From Anaerolineales bacterium (lineage in GTDB: Bacteria > Chloroflexota > Anaerolineae > Anaerolineales > Villigracilaceae): DNA of 64,000 nt. Of the stretch, positions 52,241 through 60,855 are shown one piece after another. The notes below the pieces were generated by a model that ran no database searches, had not been told where the DNA came from, and was given only the letters and a program-made list of their open reading frames with translations. Where the stretch lies: contig JABARH010000017.1 of the NCBI GenBank assembly GCA_019187665.1, positions 19,205-83,204 of the forward strand, written 5' to 3'. The position numbers and the translations under genes are program-made. Numbering within the stretch: position 1 is the stretch's first letter; each line of letters opens with the position of its first letter.

Positions 52241-52282
52241 ATCGGTTCTTTCCGTTCACCCATGCCGCCCTGGCGAATCGTA

Positions 52283-52311
52283 TTGAATTTGAATCGCAGG
52301 AGGCGTATACT
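52283..52311 (+). promoter_or_regulatory. Promoter of the M4 protease/inhibitor pair
   Basis: TTGAAT (52283-52288), a 17-bp spacer and TATACT (52306-52311), followed by AAGGAG before ATG 52337. Confidence 0.7.
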
Positions 52312-52336
52312 TAAGGCGCATCGAAAAGGAGCAGTC

Positions 52337-53482
52337 ATGCACACGCATCGTTTCATTCACTGCATCGTCCCGCCGCACATGCTGCGCGAGATCAGCCGGA
52401 GCGGAAGCGGCGCGCAAAAGATCGCCGCGACGGCTTCGCTTGCCATGTCGGAGCAGGTGCGAGTTAATCGTTTTGGCGGCGCGGCGAGCGCGGCGCTCGC
52501 GACCCTCGCGGCGGAGGGCGTTGCGCCGGGCGTGAAACAACGGCGCGTGTACGACGCGAAAAACGGAAGCGGCTTGCCGGGCATTCTGATTCGCGGCGAG
52601 GGCCAGCCGCCGGTCATGGATGCGGCGATCAACGAAGCCTACGACGGCGCGGGCATGACGTATGATCTCTTCCATCAAATTTATGCGCGCAATTCGATTG
52701 ACGGCAGCGGTCTGCCGCTGGTCTCAACTGTCCATTATCAAAAAGGATTCGACAACGCTTTTTGGAACGGAAGCCAGATGGTGTACGGCGACGGCGACGA
52801 GGATATTCCGATCAACGAGCGGCTCTTCAATCGCTTCACGGCTTGTCTCGACGTGATCGCTCACGAATTGACGCACGGCGTGACCCAACACGAAGCGAAT
52901 CTCAATTACGGCGGTCAGCCCGGCGCACTGAACGAATCGATGTCGGATGTGTTCGGCTCGCTGGTCAAGCAATATCAGCGCGGACAGTCCGCCGCCGCGG
53001 CAGACTGGATCATCGGCGAAGGACTCTTCATCGCCAACGTTAACGGCGCGGGCATCCGCTCGATGAAGGCACCGGGCTCGGCGTACGATGATGCGGTGCT
53101 TGGCAAAGATCCGCAACCGGCGCACATGCGCGATTACGTCAACACGATCGAAGATAACGGCGGCGTGCACATCAATTCGGGGATTCCCAATCATGCCTTT
53201 TACACCGCCTGCATCACACTCGGCGGCAACGCCTGGGAAAAGATGGGCAGAGTCTGGTACAAGACGCTGACAGAAAAACTGCGCGCCTCCTCCGACTTTC
53301 AAAACGCGGCAGACCTCACCTATCAATCGGCGGGCGAACTATTTGGCGCGGGAAGCACGGAGCAGACCGCGGTGAAAGTGGGCTGGGCGAGGGTGGGCAT
53401 CAACATCCATGGCGCGCTCGAACCGCCGACAGAAAACGAGGGCTGCCTGGCGGGATTCCTGCGCCTGCTTGGCGTGAGGTGA
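52337..53482 (+). CDS. Protealysin-like M4 metalloprotease
   Basis: A 381-residue thermolysin-family (M4) zinc protease without signal peptide. The N-terminal RFIHCIVPPHMLREISRSG is the short propeptide type of protealysin, with CIVPPH as the inhibitory strand. The zinc site is His176-Glu177-x-x-His180 (AHELTHGV) and Glu200 (GALNESMSDVFG); GGVHINSGIPNHAFY carries the active-site His (~278). Protealysin-like enzymes are usually cytoplasmic or exported without a Sec signal, and act against foreign or host proteins. A sigma70 promoter and AAGGAG precede ATG 52337. An emfourin-type inhibitor gene follows 6 bp later. Confidence 0.94.
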   Translation: MHTHRFIHCIVPPHMLREISRSGSGAQKIAATASLAMSEQVRVNRFGGAASAALATLAAEGVAPGVKQRRVYDAKNGSGLPGILIRGEGQPPVMDAAINEAYDGAGMTYDLFHQIYARNSIDGSGLPLVSTVHYQKGFDNAFWNGSQMVYGDGDEDIPINERLFNRFTACLDVIAHELTHGVTQHEANLNYGGQPGALNESMSDVFGSLVKQYQRGQSAAAADWIIGEGLFIANVNGAGIRSMKAPGSAYDDAVLGKDPQPAHMRDYVNTIEDNGGVHINSGIPNHAFYTACITLGGNAWEKMGRVWYKTLTEKLRASSDFQNAADLTYQSAGELFGAGSTEQTAVKVGWARVGINIHGALEPPTENEGCLAGFLRLLGVR

Positions 53483-53488
53483 GACGCC

Positions 53489-53788
53489 ATGACCACGATC
53501 CTTTTTGAACGCACTGGCGGATTCATGGGGCGCAAAGTTTCGCTGTCCCTCGATCTTGATGCGCTTCCCTCCGATCAATCTGAGATCCTGCGCGGCTTGC
53601 TTGAAACCTGCGACTTTTTCTCCCTGCCCGAGTCGCCTTCCCTGCCCCCTGTCCCGGATGAATTTGTTTACTTCATCACGGTTGTCACCGACACAGTTGA
53701 ACATACCATCCAGACCAGCGACACAGGCATGGATGATTCGCTTCGTCCGCTTGTGGAGGAACTGGGCAGGCTGGCGAGGAAAGCGTAG
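53489..53788 (+). CDS. Emfourin-type inhibitor of protealysin-like proteases
   Basis: A 99-residue cytosolic protein beginning MTTILFERTGGFMGRKVSLS, with CDFFSLPESPSLPP, PDEFVYFITVVTD and SLRPLVEELGRLAR. These features and its position directly downstream of a protealysin-like M4 protease match emfourin, a protein inhibitor of that enzyme group. The pair should behave like an enzyme with its own cytosolic safety catch. The 6-bp gap suggests coupled translation. A hairpin overlapping its stop codon ends the unit. Confidence 0.85.
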   Translation: MTTILFERTGGFMGRKVSLSLDLDALPSDQSEILRGLLETCDFFSLPESPSLPPVPDEFVYFITVVTDTVEHTIQTSDTGMDDSLRPLVEELGRLARKA

Positions 53789-53811
53789 GTCGAGATAGTA
53801 TCTCGACCTAC
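53785..53811. terminator. Hairpin between convergent emfourin and cca genes
   Basis: GTAGGTCGAGAT (53785-53796), loop AGT, ATCTCGACCTAC (53800-53811), followed by a weak CTTT. It overlaps the emfourin stop and the last codon of cca. Confidence 0.7.
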
Positions 53812-55049
53812 TTTGCCATCAGACTCTTCAATAACCTTTTCTCATCCTCCCCATCCAATCGAGCGGCGCGGAGCGAGGAGAGAATTTTCTTGTACGCGGG
53901 TCCGGGTGGAAGTCCGAGTTTTTTCAAGTCGTCGCCGGTCAGGGTGGACTGAATGCGCCGCCACTCTTTGAGATAGTCAACTAGTTCCTGCTTGCGTTGG
54001 ACGAGATACACGGCGTAGATCGCGGTCGGGGCATGACGATCGAGTCGTTCTGTCCATTCGCTGGGTTTGGAAAAATTCCACGTGGGCAGGTCGTGTGCAA
54101 GCCGCGTGGCCGAGAGAACTGTTTTTGTCAACGCGGCGGTGAAGTCGAGCCGCTTTGCCAGCGCGGAGACTAAACCGGCGGGCGAATCCATGAACCAGAG
54201 ACAGTACGCCAGCGCCAGAGCGTCCGCCTCGAGAGCGAAGTCCGCGGGCGGATTCTTCGCCGCCAATTTTGCGCGCGGCGGGTCAAACGACGGGATGGCG
54301 GGTTCGACGGTGGCGAGCGCTCCCCACTCCGACAGCGAGGCAAGCATCGGCGCAAAATCTTCCTCGGCGAGGATCAAATCCAATTCGTGGCGCAATCGCT
54401 CCGCGGAAAGTTTATTCACGTACCGCAAGGCGGATGGAATGAGCGCCTCTGCCTCTTCAGCAAGGCGAAAGCCCAATCGCCCGGCGTAACGCGCGGCGCG
54501 AAAGATGCGCGTCGGATCGTCCGCGAAAGAACGGGGATGCAAAATGCGAATCGTTTCTTTTGCAAGATCGTCCCGTCCGCCAAATGGGTCGAGCAAATCG
54601 CCGAAGCGCTCATCGTCGAGTCGAATCGCCATGGCGTTGATCGTGAAGTCGCGGCGCAGGAGGTCGTCGGTGATACTGCCCAGTTTAACGGTCGGCAAGG
54701 CGGCGGGGCGTTTGTACGTTTCAGAGCGGGAGGAGATCAGGTCCAGGGCGTCACGCTTTTCAGTGTCACGTGTCAGGCGCGGAGGGAGAAACCATGTTGC
54801 GGTGTGGAAGGATGGATGGGTGGTCACGCGCCCGCCATGCAGGCGGGACAAGGAGCGGGCGAGGGGAAGCGCGTCCCCTTCGACGACCAGGTCCAGGTCA
54901 CGCGTGAGGCGATTGAGGAGCAGGTCGCGGGGCAATCCACCGACGGCGTATAACGTCCAGCCGCGCTGTGAGGCTTCGTCTGCGATGAGTCGCATCACAG
55001 CGAGTTGTTTATCGGAAAGAGATTGAGTCAGGCGGGTGGCAAGGTTCAT
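53808..55049 (-). CDS. CCA tRNA nucleotidyltransferase / poly(A) polymerase family protein
   Basis: A 413-residue class II nucleotidyltransferase. VGGLPRDLLLNRLTRDLDLV (~res 36-55) supplies the GG and catalytic Asp pair; LRRDFTINAMAIRL, LLDPFGGRDDL, DDPTRIFRAARYAGRLGF and the RLRHEL helix complete the head and neck. It adds or repairs the 3' CCA of tRNA or A-adds in a split system; no HD domain is present. In lineages with split activity one paralogue adds CC and another A, which the motif set here does not settle. It begins 1 bp from the stop of the permease gene upstream. Confidence 0.92.
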   Translation of the reverse strand: MNLATRLTQSLSDKQLAVMRLIADEASQRGWTLYAVGGLPRDLLLNRLTRDLDLVVEGDALPLARSLSRLHGGRVTTHPSFHTATWFLPPRLTRDTEKRDALDLISSRSETYKRPAALPTVKLGSITDDLLRRDFTINAMAIRLDDERFGDLLDPFGGRDDLAKETIRILHPRSFADDPTRIFRAARYAGRLGFRLAEEAEALIPSALRYVNKLSAERLRHELDLILAEEDFAPMLASLSEWGALATVEPAIPSFDPPRAKLAAKNPPADFALEADALALAYCLWFMDSPAGLVSALAKRLDFTAALTKTVLSATRLAHDLPTWNFSKPSEWTERLDRHAPTAIYAVYLVQRKQELVDYLKEWRRIQSTLTGDDLKKLGLPPGPAYKKILSSLRAARLDGEDEKRLLKSLMAK

Positions 55050-55050
55050 G

Positions 55051-56007
55051 TCAAGCCGATTGAGGGTCGAGCGCGTCGCTTAAGCCGTCGCCGAGCATGT
55101 TCCAGGCAACGCCGAATAACATGACCGCAATGGTGGGCGGCAGAAAAACCCACCAATATGAGAGGACGCTTCCACCGGGACCAATGACCCAGTTGCGTCC
55201 CTGCGCGAGCATGGAGCCCCAGATCGAGTCGCCGCCGATGCCGACGAAGGTGAAGGTGGCTTGCAGGAGGACGACTCCGCCCACGTCGCGCGCAGCCAGC
55301 ACGAGCGCCGGCGCCAGCGAGTTTGGAATCAGATGTTTGCGAATCACCCACCAGGGACTCCCGCCCAGCGCGCGCGCCGCCTGAATGAAATCGGAGCGGA
55401 CGAGCAGGATGACGATGGAATGCACGATGCGCGCGTAGGGCATCCACGAGAGGAAGATCAGGCTGATCATGAGCGGATTGAAGCGTTCGAATAACCAGAT
55501 GATCGGGGTCATCGGTCCGACGATTTCAATAACGGGACCGAACTGGTTGGTGTAGTAGAGTCCGCCCATGGCGGTGATGGTGGTCGTCCATAGTTGCTGA
55601 AGGAAAACCACGCCCGCGATGACCGGGATGGCGAGGAACGAGTCGGCGATGTTCATCATCCAGCCGCCGCTGCGCCCGCCGATCAAACCTGCCAGCGCGC
55701 CATACAGTATGCCGAAGATGGCGGTGAAGAAGGTGACGATCAATCCGAATTGAAGCGCTCCGCGTGCGCCCCAGACGAGGGGATGGAAGACATCCTGCCC
55801 GTGAGGCAGCATGCCCAGCGGCGCTTTTTCATCCGGCGGGAGGGGTCTGCCTTCGGTGGCTTTCCCAACGCGTAGAAATGGTCCGGGGCGCTTCGGGTCA
55901 TCCGGCGAAATTTGCGGCGCAGCGACTGCCGTATAAATAAAACCGAGAATGGCAAGGAAGGCGATCCAATTTTGCCAGCGGGAGAAAAAGTGGCGCAGGC
56001 GTCTCAT
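55051..56007 (-). CDS. Peptide/nickel-type ABC transporter permease (DppC family)
   Basis: A 318-residue inner-membrane permease with an N-terminal helix, a long periplasmic-side loop (DEKAPLGMLPHGQDVF, typical of DppC) and five more helices. The EAA loop (QAARALGGSPWWVIRKHLIP) contacts the ATPase. Its start overlaps the DppB-type gene stop by 4 bp. No ATPase or solute-binding protein gene is present nearby in the window, so the system is incomplete here; those parts may be encoded elsewhere. Confidence 0.92.
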   Translation of the reverse strand: MRRLRHFFSRWQNWIAFLAILGFIYTAVAAPQISPDDPKRPGPFLRVGKATEGRPLPPDEKAPLGMLPHGQDVFHPLVWGARGALQFGLIVTFFTAIFGILYGALAGLIGGRSGGWMMNIADSFLAIPVIAGVVFLQQLWTTTITAMGGLYYTNQFGPVIEIVGPMTPIIWLFERFNPLMISLIFLSWMPYARIVHSIVILLVRSDFIQAARALGGSPWWVIRKHLIPNSLAPALVLAARDVGGVVLLQATFTFVGIGGDSIWGSMLAQGRNWVIGPGGSVLSYWWVFLPPTIAVMLFGVAWNMLGDGLSDALDPQSA

Positions 56008-57077
56008 GCTCGCAACACTCCCTCACGCACGCGCGGATCGAAGAGGGCTTGCAGCACGTCGAGCAGGAACATAAGCAGTAATACCATAAAGACGCTGTAG
56101 ACCGCGAAACCCAGCGCGGCGGGCGCGTCGGGGATTCCGTTCATCGCGTCCACAATGACATTCGAGACGCCGTTGAAGTCGAAGATGATCTCCGCCACGA
56201 AGACTCCTGTAATGATGGAGGCGGCGGAGAGCGCCATGCTGGTCAGCGAGGGGGCGATCACGTTGCGATAGACATGCTTCCACACAACCGAACGTTCGGC
56301 AACGCCGCGCGCCCGAGCCGAAATGACATACTCCTTGCGCCGTTCATTCAAGACAGTGGCGCGCGCCACGCGTCCCAGCGTCGCCCAGTGATACAGGCTG
56401 AGGGTGAAGACCGGCATGGCGAGGTGCTTCCAGACATCGCCGAAAATATCCCAGCGGCCGTTGAGCAGGCTGTCAACCGTCAACATACCGGTGTAATGCT
56501 TGAAACTCTCTTTCGATAATTCGAGACCGACATTCAGGCTGACGCGCTCCGGCGCGAACCAGCCGAGATTGATGTAGAAAATGGAAAGAAGCACAAGGGC
56601 AAGGATGAACGTCGGAGTGGAGGTCGCAAGGAACGCCGAGCCGCGAAAAAATTTATCGAAACGCCCGTTGCGATTCCATCCGGCAACCACTCCGCTGAAC
56701 ATACCGAGGGGAACGAGAAAGAGCATCGAGTACAAAGCCAGCTCCAGGGTGACCGGCGTGCGGCGCAACAACGATGGCAGAACTTCTTCGTTCAAGCTGG
56801 GACTATAGCCCCACGTGCCGTCGAAGAGCGTCTTGATCCAGTAAAAATATTGCACGGGGAACGGCTCGCGCAGATGATAGCGTCCGATGATCTGCTCACG
56901 CAGGTTGGCAATCTGCTCCTCCGTTAAATTCTGATTTAAATTGGAGGGCATGTATAAATCGGCGCGGGCTTCGGGCGGCGTAAGCATCACTCCCCCATAC
57001 AGGACCAGCGTGATGATAAACAACGAAATGGGGACGACCAAAAATCTGCGGACCACAAACTGAAGCAGGGGCGGCAT
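56004..57077 (-). CDS. Peptide/nickel-type ABC transporter permease (DppB family)
   Basis: A 357-residue permease: N-terminal LLQFVVRRFLVVPISLFIIT, an extracytoplasmic region with REQIIGRYHLREPFPVQYFY (DppB hallmark), then five helices with the EAA loop ISARARGVAERSVVWKHVYR. ATG 57077 is preceded by AAGGA. First gene of a dppB-dppC-cca run. Substrate (oligopeptide, nickel, other) unknown. Confidence 0.93.
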   Translation of the reverse strand: MPPLLQFVVRRFLVVPISLFIITLVLYGGVMLTPPEARADLYMPSNLNQNLTEEQIANLREQIIGRYHLREPFPVQYFYWIKTLFDGTWGYSPSLNEEVLPSLLRRTPVTLELALYSMLFLVPLGMFSGVVAGWNRNGRFDKFFRGSAFLATSTPTFILALVLLSIFYINLGWFAPERVSLNVGLELSKESFKHYTGMLTVDSLLNGRWDIFGDVWKHLAMPVFTLSLYHWATLGRVARATVLNERRKEYVISARARGVAERSVVWKHVYRNVIAPSLTSMALSAASIITGVFVAEIIFDFNGVSNVIVDAMNGIPDAPAALGFAVYSVFMVLLLMFLLDVLQALFDPRVREGVLRA

Positions 57078-57135
57078 GTTACAGTCCTTTTTCGACGCGT
57101 GAATAATTTCTAAACCAGCAGTTTGTATATTCAGC

Positions 57136-57188
57136 ACATACGCAAAACGTTGCGTGGGCGTGTTAGAGAACGCGCATTATGCATCAGT
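57136..57188. repeat. Palindromic element copy before the esterase gene
   Basis: ACATACGCAAAACGTTGCGT, GTGTTAGAGAACGC (57160-57173) and ATTATGCATCAGT follow the same order as the element at 26153-26228 read in reverse, with a shortened centre. It occupies the intergenic space between divergent dppB and the esterase gene. Confidence 0.75.
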
Positions 57189-57225
57189 CCAGATATTGTA
57201 ACCGAACCCAAATACAAGGAGCGCC

Positions 57226-58221
57226 ATGAAACCCATTTTTCTCTCCTGCCTCATTTTGAGTCTCTGCCTCGCGGCGTGCGCATCGTCGAATCAAAACGAA
57301 TCGCCTTCCGCTGAAAATAAAAAGCCCCAGCAAACCGCTGAGGCTACTTTTGATTCTACCTTCACGCCCCTTCCTGACTACACGCAGACCACCGACGCGT
57401 CCACCGCCTCCGCAGCGGATTCTGTTCTCCCGGCGCTTGCGCCCGCCGAGTCGCCGAACGCCTACTGGGTGACGAATCCCTCCAGCGGGTCGAGACTATA
57501 TGTCATCGTGACGTATCCGCCCGGCTGGAATGGCGAACCGATCCCAGCCCTGGTGCTTGTCCCCGGCGGGATCGCGGAACATGACCCGAACCGGGCCGCG
57601 CGTCTCGCCGAGCAGGGATTCCTCGCGATCAGCTTCGATCCCGAAGGCCGCGGCCGCTCGGAAGGCGTGGAGGATTACAACGGCCACATCGGTCAGGATG
57701 GGCTGGCCGCCATCATCGAGGCCGCGACCGCCCTGCCGGGGCTGGATGCGAATCGCTACGGACTCGTCTCTTTCTCATACGGCGTGACCATGGCAACCGG
57801 CGCACTGGCGCGTCATCCAGACCTGCCCATTGATTTTTATATTGACTGGGAAGGACCTGTCAATCGCAAATACTCCAGCGGATGCAAGCCGGAACCCCAG
57901 CACCACATCCAGTGGCAACCCTGTGACAATGACGCGTGGTGGGCAGAGCGCGAGGCGTTGACCTTCATCGTGGATGTGCAAATTCCATATCAGCGCGTGC
58001 AATCGCAAAAGGATCACGTACAGCCGGTCAACACGCACGCCATTGATATTGTCAACGCGGCGGTGGCGGGCGGCGTCCCCTGGGTGCGGCTGAACGAGTA
58101 TCCCGCCGGACAAACATACGATGCGGCCAACCCGCCCGCGATGCTGTCCGATACTCTCGACCGGCGGCTGGAACAGACCCTTGCAATGTACGCATGGCAG
58201 ATCATTGAAAATGTGTTGTAG
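57226..58221 (+). CDS. Secreted alpha/beta-hydrolase lipoprotein
   Basis: A 331-residue protein with a lipoprotein signal (LSLCLAAC lipobox), a ~50-residue Ser/Thr/Gln-rich spacer, then an alpha/beta-hydrolase domain. ALVLVPGGIAEHD supplies the oxyanion region, ISFDPEGRGRSEG follows, and the nucleophile elbow is SFSYG with Ser184 (Ser replaces the first Gly of GxSxG). It likely cleaves an ester or amide outside the membrane; the substrate is unknown. AAGGAG precedes ATG 57226. Confidence 0.85.
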   Translation: MKPIFLSCLILSLCLAACASSNQNESPSAENKKPQQTAEATFDSTFTPLPDYTQTTDASTASAADSVLPALAPAESPNAYWVTNPSSGSRLYVIVTYPPGWNGEPIPALVLVPGGIAEHDPNRAARLAEQGFLAISFDPEGRGRSEGVEDYNGHIGQDGLAAIIEAATALPGLDANRYGLVSFSYGVTMATGALARHPDLPIDFYIDWEGPVNRKYSSGCKPEPQHHIQWQPCDNDAWWAEREALTFIVDVQIPYQRVQSQKDHVQPVNTHAIDIVNAAVAGGVPWVRLNEYPAGQTYDAANPPAMLSDTLDRRLEQTLAMYAWQIIENVL

Positions 58222-58241
58222 CGCGATTTGAAAAACTGCGC

Positions 58242-58359
58242 TACAATCGGCGCATGTTCACAAGACAAACCCCGTCCCCGCGAAGCGAATTAGCCTCCAG
58301 GTCTGGATAGGTTCGCCTTGTCGTATCGCAACGGCTCCCAGACCTGGCGAGCCGTTTTT
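58242..58359 (+). promoter_or_regulatory. Structured leader with possible attenuator upstream of the MazG-like/LOG genes
   Basis: A -10 box TACAAT (58242-58247) lies 6 nt before a tiny ORF (58254-58310). CCAGGTCTGG (58297-58306) is perfectly complementary to CCAGACCTGG (58338-58347). The latter is the loop of a terminator hairpin ACGGCTC...GAGCCGT (58331-58337 / 58349-58355) with a T-run 58355-58359. Pairing of the two 10-mers and the terminator are mutually exclusive, the layout of an attenuator; a known riboswitch class was not recognised. Confidence 0.55.
58254..58310 (+). CDS. 18-residue putative leader peptide
   Basis: MFTRQTPSPRSELASRSG, TAG at 58308-58310. There is no Shine-Dalgarno; the -10 box 6 nt upstream would make it leaderless. 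A ribosome at its stop codon would cover the antiterminator strand 58297-58306. It may also be a chance ORF. Confidence 0.4.
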   Translation: MFTRQTPSPRSELASRSG

Positions 58360-58387
58360 GTTTGCGTGAAGAGAGTAGAAGTCTTCA

Positions 58388-58690
58388 ATGGAAATAAAAG
58401 AACTTACACAACAAATGCACGATCTGGTCAAGTCGAAAGGCTGGTATGCGCAGGATAGCAAGCGCAAACAAACCCCGCGAAATCTGGCAGTGTCGCTGTC
58501 CATCGAGGCGGCGGAAATATTGGAGCATTTCCAATTCCGCGAGCAATCGAATGATAAAGCAGAATTGGCTGGTGAGCTTGCGGACGTGGCGCTCTATCTT
58601 TTGCAATTGGCGTCGGTCACTGGCATTGATCTCGAAAAAGCGATTCTCGATAAAATCGCAATAAATTACGCACGCACGTGGAAGGATTAA
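58388..58690 (+). CDS. MazG-like nucleotide pyrophosphohydrolase
   Basis: A 100-residue all-alpha NTP pyrophosphatase (MazG/RS21-C6 type). The metal-binding helices are LAVSLSIEAAEILEHFQF (ExxE) and ELAGELADVALYLLQLA (ExxD). Members hydrolyse dCTP, modified or other NTPs to monophosphates and clean the nucleotide pool. It begins 28 bp after the leader terminator and its stop abuts the next ATG (TAA ATG), so the two genes form a unit. Confidence 0.9.
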   Translation: MEIKELTQQMHDLVKSKGWYAQDSKRKQTPRNLAVSLSIEAAEILEHFQFREQSNDKAELAGELADVALYLLQLASVTGIDLEKAILDKIAINYARTWKD

Positions 58691-59224
58691 ATGAGAGTCT
58701 CTGTATTTGGCGGTTCCCAACCTAAAGAAGGCGACGCGGCGTATGCGGAAGCCTATCAACTCGGAAAATTGCTTGCCGAGCGCGGACACGTCGTCGTCAA
58801 CGGCGGCTACATCGGCACGATGGAGGCGGTCTCGCGCGGCGCGGCGGAGGCGGGCGGCCATGTCATCGGCGTGACGTGTGAAGATATTGAAAAATGGCGC
58901 AGCGTTGGAGTCAATCGCTGGGTCAAGGAAGAGATTCGCAGAAAGACATTGAACGAACGTCTGCAAACCATCATCGAGGAATGTGACGCGGCCATTGCCC
59001 TGCCCGGCGGTCCCGGCACGTTGACCGAGATCGCGCTGACGTGGAACTTGATGATCGTGGAGTCCCGCCGCCGGAGCCCGCTGATCCTGATCGGGGACGG
59101 CTGGCAGTCCGTCTTCGGTCAGGTGTTTGAAAAACTTGGAACCTACACATCCGAATCTCAGCGCGACCTGCTACAATTCGCGCCGGATGTGAAGACTGCT
59201 GTGGAAATGCTGGAGATTCGATAA
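58691..59224 (+). CDS. LOG-family (TIGR00725/lysine-decarboxylase-like) nucleotide-binding protein
   Basis: A 177-residue Rossmann-like protein with MRVSVFGGSQP, VVVNGGYIGTMEAVSRGAAE and the signature ALPGGPGTLTEIALTW (PGGxGTxxE). LOG proteins cleave ribose-5-phosphate from nucleotide monophosphates such as cytokinin precursors or AMP. Pairing with a MazG-like pyrophosphohydrolase fits a two-step NTP to NMP to base pathway, which is inference. It directly abuts the MazG-like gene. Confidence 0.9.
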   Translation: MRVSVFGGSQPKEGDAAYAEAYQLGKLLAERGHVVVNGGYIGTMEAVSRGAAEAGGHVIGVTCEDIEKWRSVGVNRWVKEEIRRKTLNERLQTIIEECDAAIALPGGPGTLTEIALTWNLMIVESRRRSPLILIGDGWQSVFGQVFEKLGTYTSESQRDLLQFAPDVKTAVEMLEIR

Positions 59225-59225
59225 G

Positions 59226-59371
59226 CCGATAACTCGATAATTCGATAATTCGATAATTCGATGATTGGGTGCTATGGCTTTTACTAAAATCATCCATCGA
59301 ATATCAAATACCGAATATCGAATACCGAATATCGAATACCGAATATCGAATACCGCACACCGAATACCGAA
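59226..59371. repeat. Two microsatellites upstream of proS
   Basis: TCGATAATT units of 9 bp repeat at 59226-59263, then a 16-bp unit CGAATATCGAATACCG repeats about four times at 59296-59371 with small changes. The proS frame is open through the second array, but the ribosome site is after it. Confidence 0.9.
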
Positions 59372-59399
59372 CTCCCAACATCAACCAACGAGGATCAAA

Positions 59400-60839
59400 A
59401 TGGCTGAAGAAAAACTCCCCACCCGCGCCGAAAATTTCGCGGAATGGTACAACCAACTGGTATTGAAATCCGAGCTCGCGGACTACGCGCCTGTCAAAGG
59501 CTGCATGGTCGTGCGCCCCTACGGCTGGGCGCTGTGGGAAAACATCACCGCCGCGCTCGACAAACGCTTCAAAGAGACGGGTCACGTCAACGCGGCATTC
59601 CCCATGCTCATCCCCATGTCGTTCTTTGAAAAAGAAAAGGAACACGTGGAAGGCTTCGCGCCCGAACTGGCTGTGGTCACACACGGCGGCGGAAGCGAAC
59701 TTGAAGAACCTCTCGCCGTGCGCCCCACCTCCGAGACGATCATCGGTCACATGTATTCCAAGTGGATCAAGTCCTGGCGCGACCTGCCTGTGCTGATCAA
59801 CCAATGGGGTTCGGTTCTGCGCTGGGAAATGCGCACCAAACTTTTCCTGCGCACGGCCGAATTCTACTGGCAGGAAGGTCACACCGCGCACGCCGACAAA
59901 GACGAAGCGCTGGAGGAAATGTATCGCATGCTGGACGTGTACACAGACTTTGCCGTCAACGAAGCGGCCCTGCCCGTGTTGAAAGGTTACAAAAGCGAGA
60001 CCGAACGATTCGCGGGCGCGCAGATCACCACCTCGATCGAGGGCATGATGCAGGATAAACGCGCGCTCCAATCCGCCACCTCTCATTACTTCGGAACGAA
60101 TTTCGCCAAAGCCTTCGAGATCCAGTTCCTCAACAAAAGCAACGCGCTTCAATTTGCCGAGACCACCTCGTGGGGACTCTCCACGCGCATTGTCGGCGCG
60201 ATCGTGATGACGCACGGCGACGATCAGGGGCTGGTCCTGCCTCCCCGCCTCGCGCCCATCCAGGTCGTCATCGTGCCGATCTTCAAGAACGACGATGAGA
60301 AAAGCAAGGTGATGGAAGTGGCTGAGCGCGTCTTTGCGGAACTCAAGGCGGCGGGCATGCGCGTCAAAGTGGACGACCGCGATAACGTTTCCAGCGGGTT
60401 CAAATTCAACGATTGGGAAATGCGCGGCGTGCCTGTGCGCCTCGAAGTCGGACCCAAGGATGTGGAAAAAGGCTCGGTCGCGCTCGCCCGCCGGGACAAG
60501 CCCGGACGCGAGGGCAAATCCTTCGTTTCGCAGGCGGGCCTCGCCTCGACGGTCAGCGGGTTGCTCGTCGAGATTCAGGATGCGCTCCTCAAACGCGCCA
60601 CCGACTTCCGCGACGCGAACATCCACGATCCCAAATCCTATGATGAACTCAAGAAGGTTCTCGAAAACGGATGGGCGTTCTCGTGGTGGTGCGAGAGCAA
60701 GGAATGCGAGGCAAAGGTCAAAGAAGATACCAAAGCCACAACACGAAACATTCCTCTCGATCAACCCGAAGGTCACGGAACGTGCGTGGTCTGCGGCAAG
60801 CCCGCGAAAAAGAAAGTGTATTTCGCCAAGGCATACTAA
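59400..60839 (+). CDS. proS: Prolyl-tRNA synthetase (archaeal/eukaryotic-type)
   Basis: A 479-residue class II synthetase charging tRNA-Pro. KGCMVVRPYGWALWENI, TSETIIGHMYSKWIKSWRDL, VLRWEMRTKLFLRTAEFYWQ (motif 2), TTSWGLSTRIVGAIVMTHGD (motif 3) and a C-terminal zinc-binding-like region (CESKECEAKVK, CVVCGKPAKK). It lacks the INS editing domain of E. coli-type ProRS, so it is the short archaeal/eukaryotic type. GAGGA precedes ATG 59400 (MAEEKLPTR). Confidence 0.96.
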   Translation: MAEEKLPTRAENFAEWYNQLVLKSELADYAPVKGCMVVRPYGWALWENITAALDKRFKETGHVNAAFPMLIPMSFFEKEKEHVEGFAPELAVVTHGGGSELEEPLAVRPTSETIIGHMYSKWIKSWRDLPVLINQWGSVLRWEMRTKLFLRTAEFYWQEGHTAHADKDEALEEMYRMLDVYTDFAVNEAALPVLKGYKSETERFAGAQITTSIEGMMQDKRALQSATSHYFGTNFAKAFEIQFLNKSNALQFAETTSWGLSTRIVGAIVMTHGDDQGLVLPPRLAPIQVVIVPIFKNDDEKSKVMEVAERVFAELKAAGMRVKVDDRDNVSSGFKFNDWEMRGVPVRLEVGPKDVEKGSVALARRDKPGREGKSFVSQAGLASTVSGLLVEIQDALLKRATDFRDANIHDPKSYDELKKVLENGWAFSWWCESKECEAKVKEDTKATTRNIPLDQPEGHGTCVVCGKPAKKKVYFAKAY

Positions 60840-60855
60840 CGCGTCGGGCGTTTTC

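Noticed and set aside
59265..59399. N-terminal extension of ProRS through the microsatellite
   Set aside because: The family N-terminus and GAGGA ribosome site point to ATG 59400; the extension is repeat-derived.
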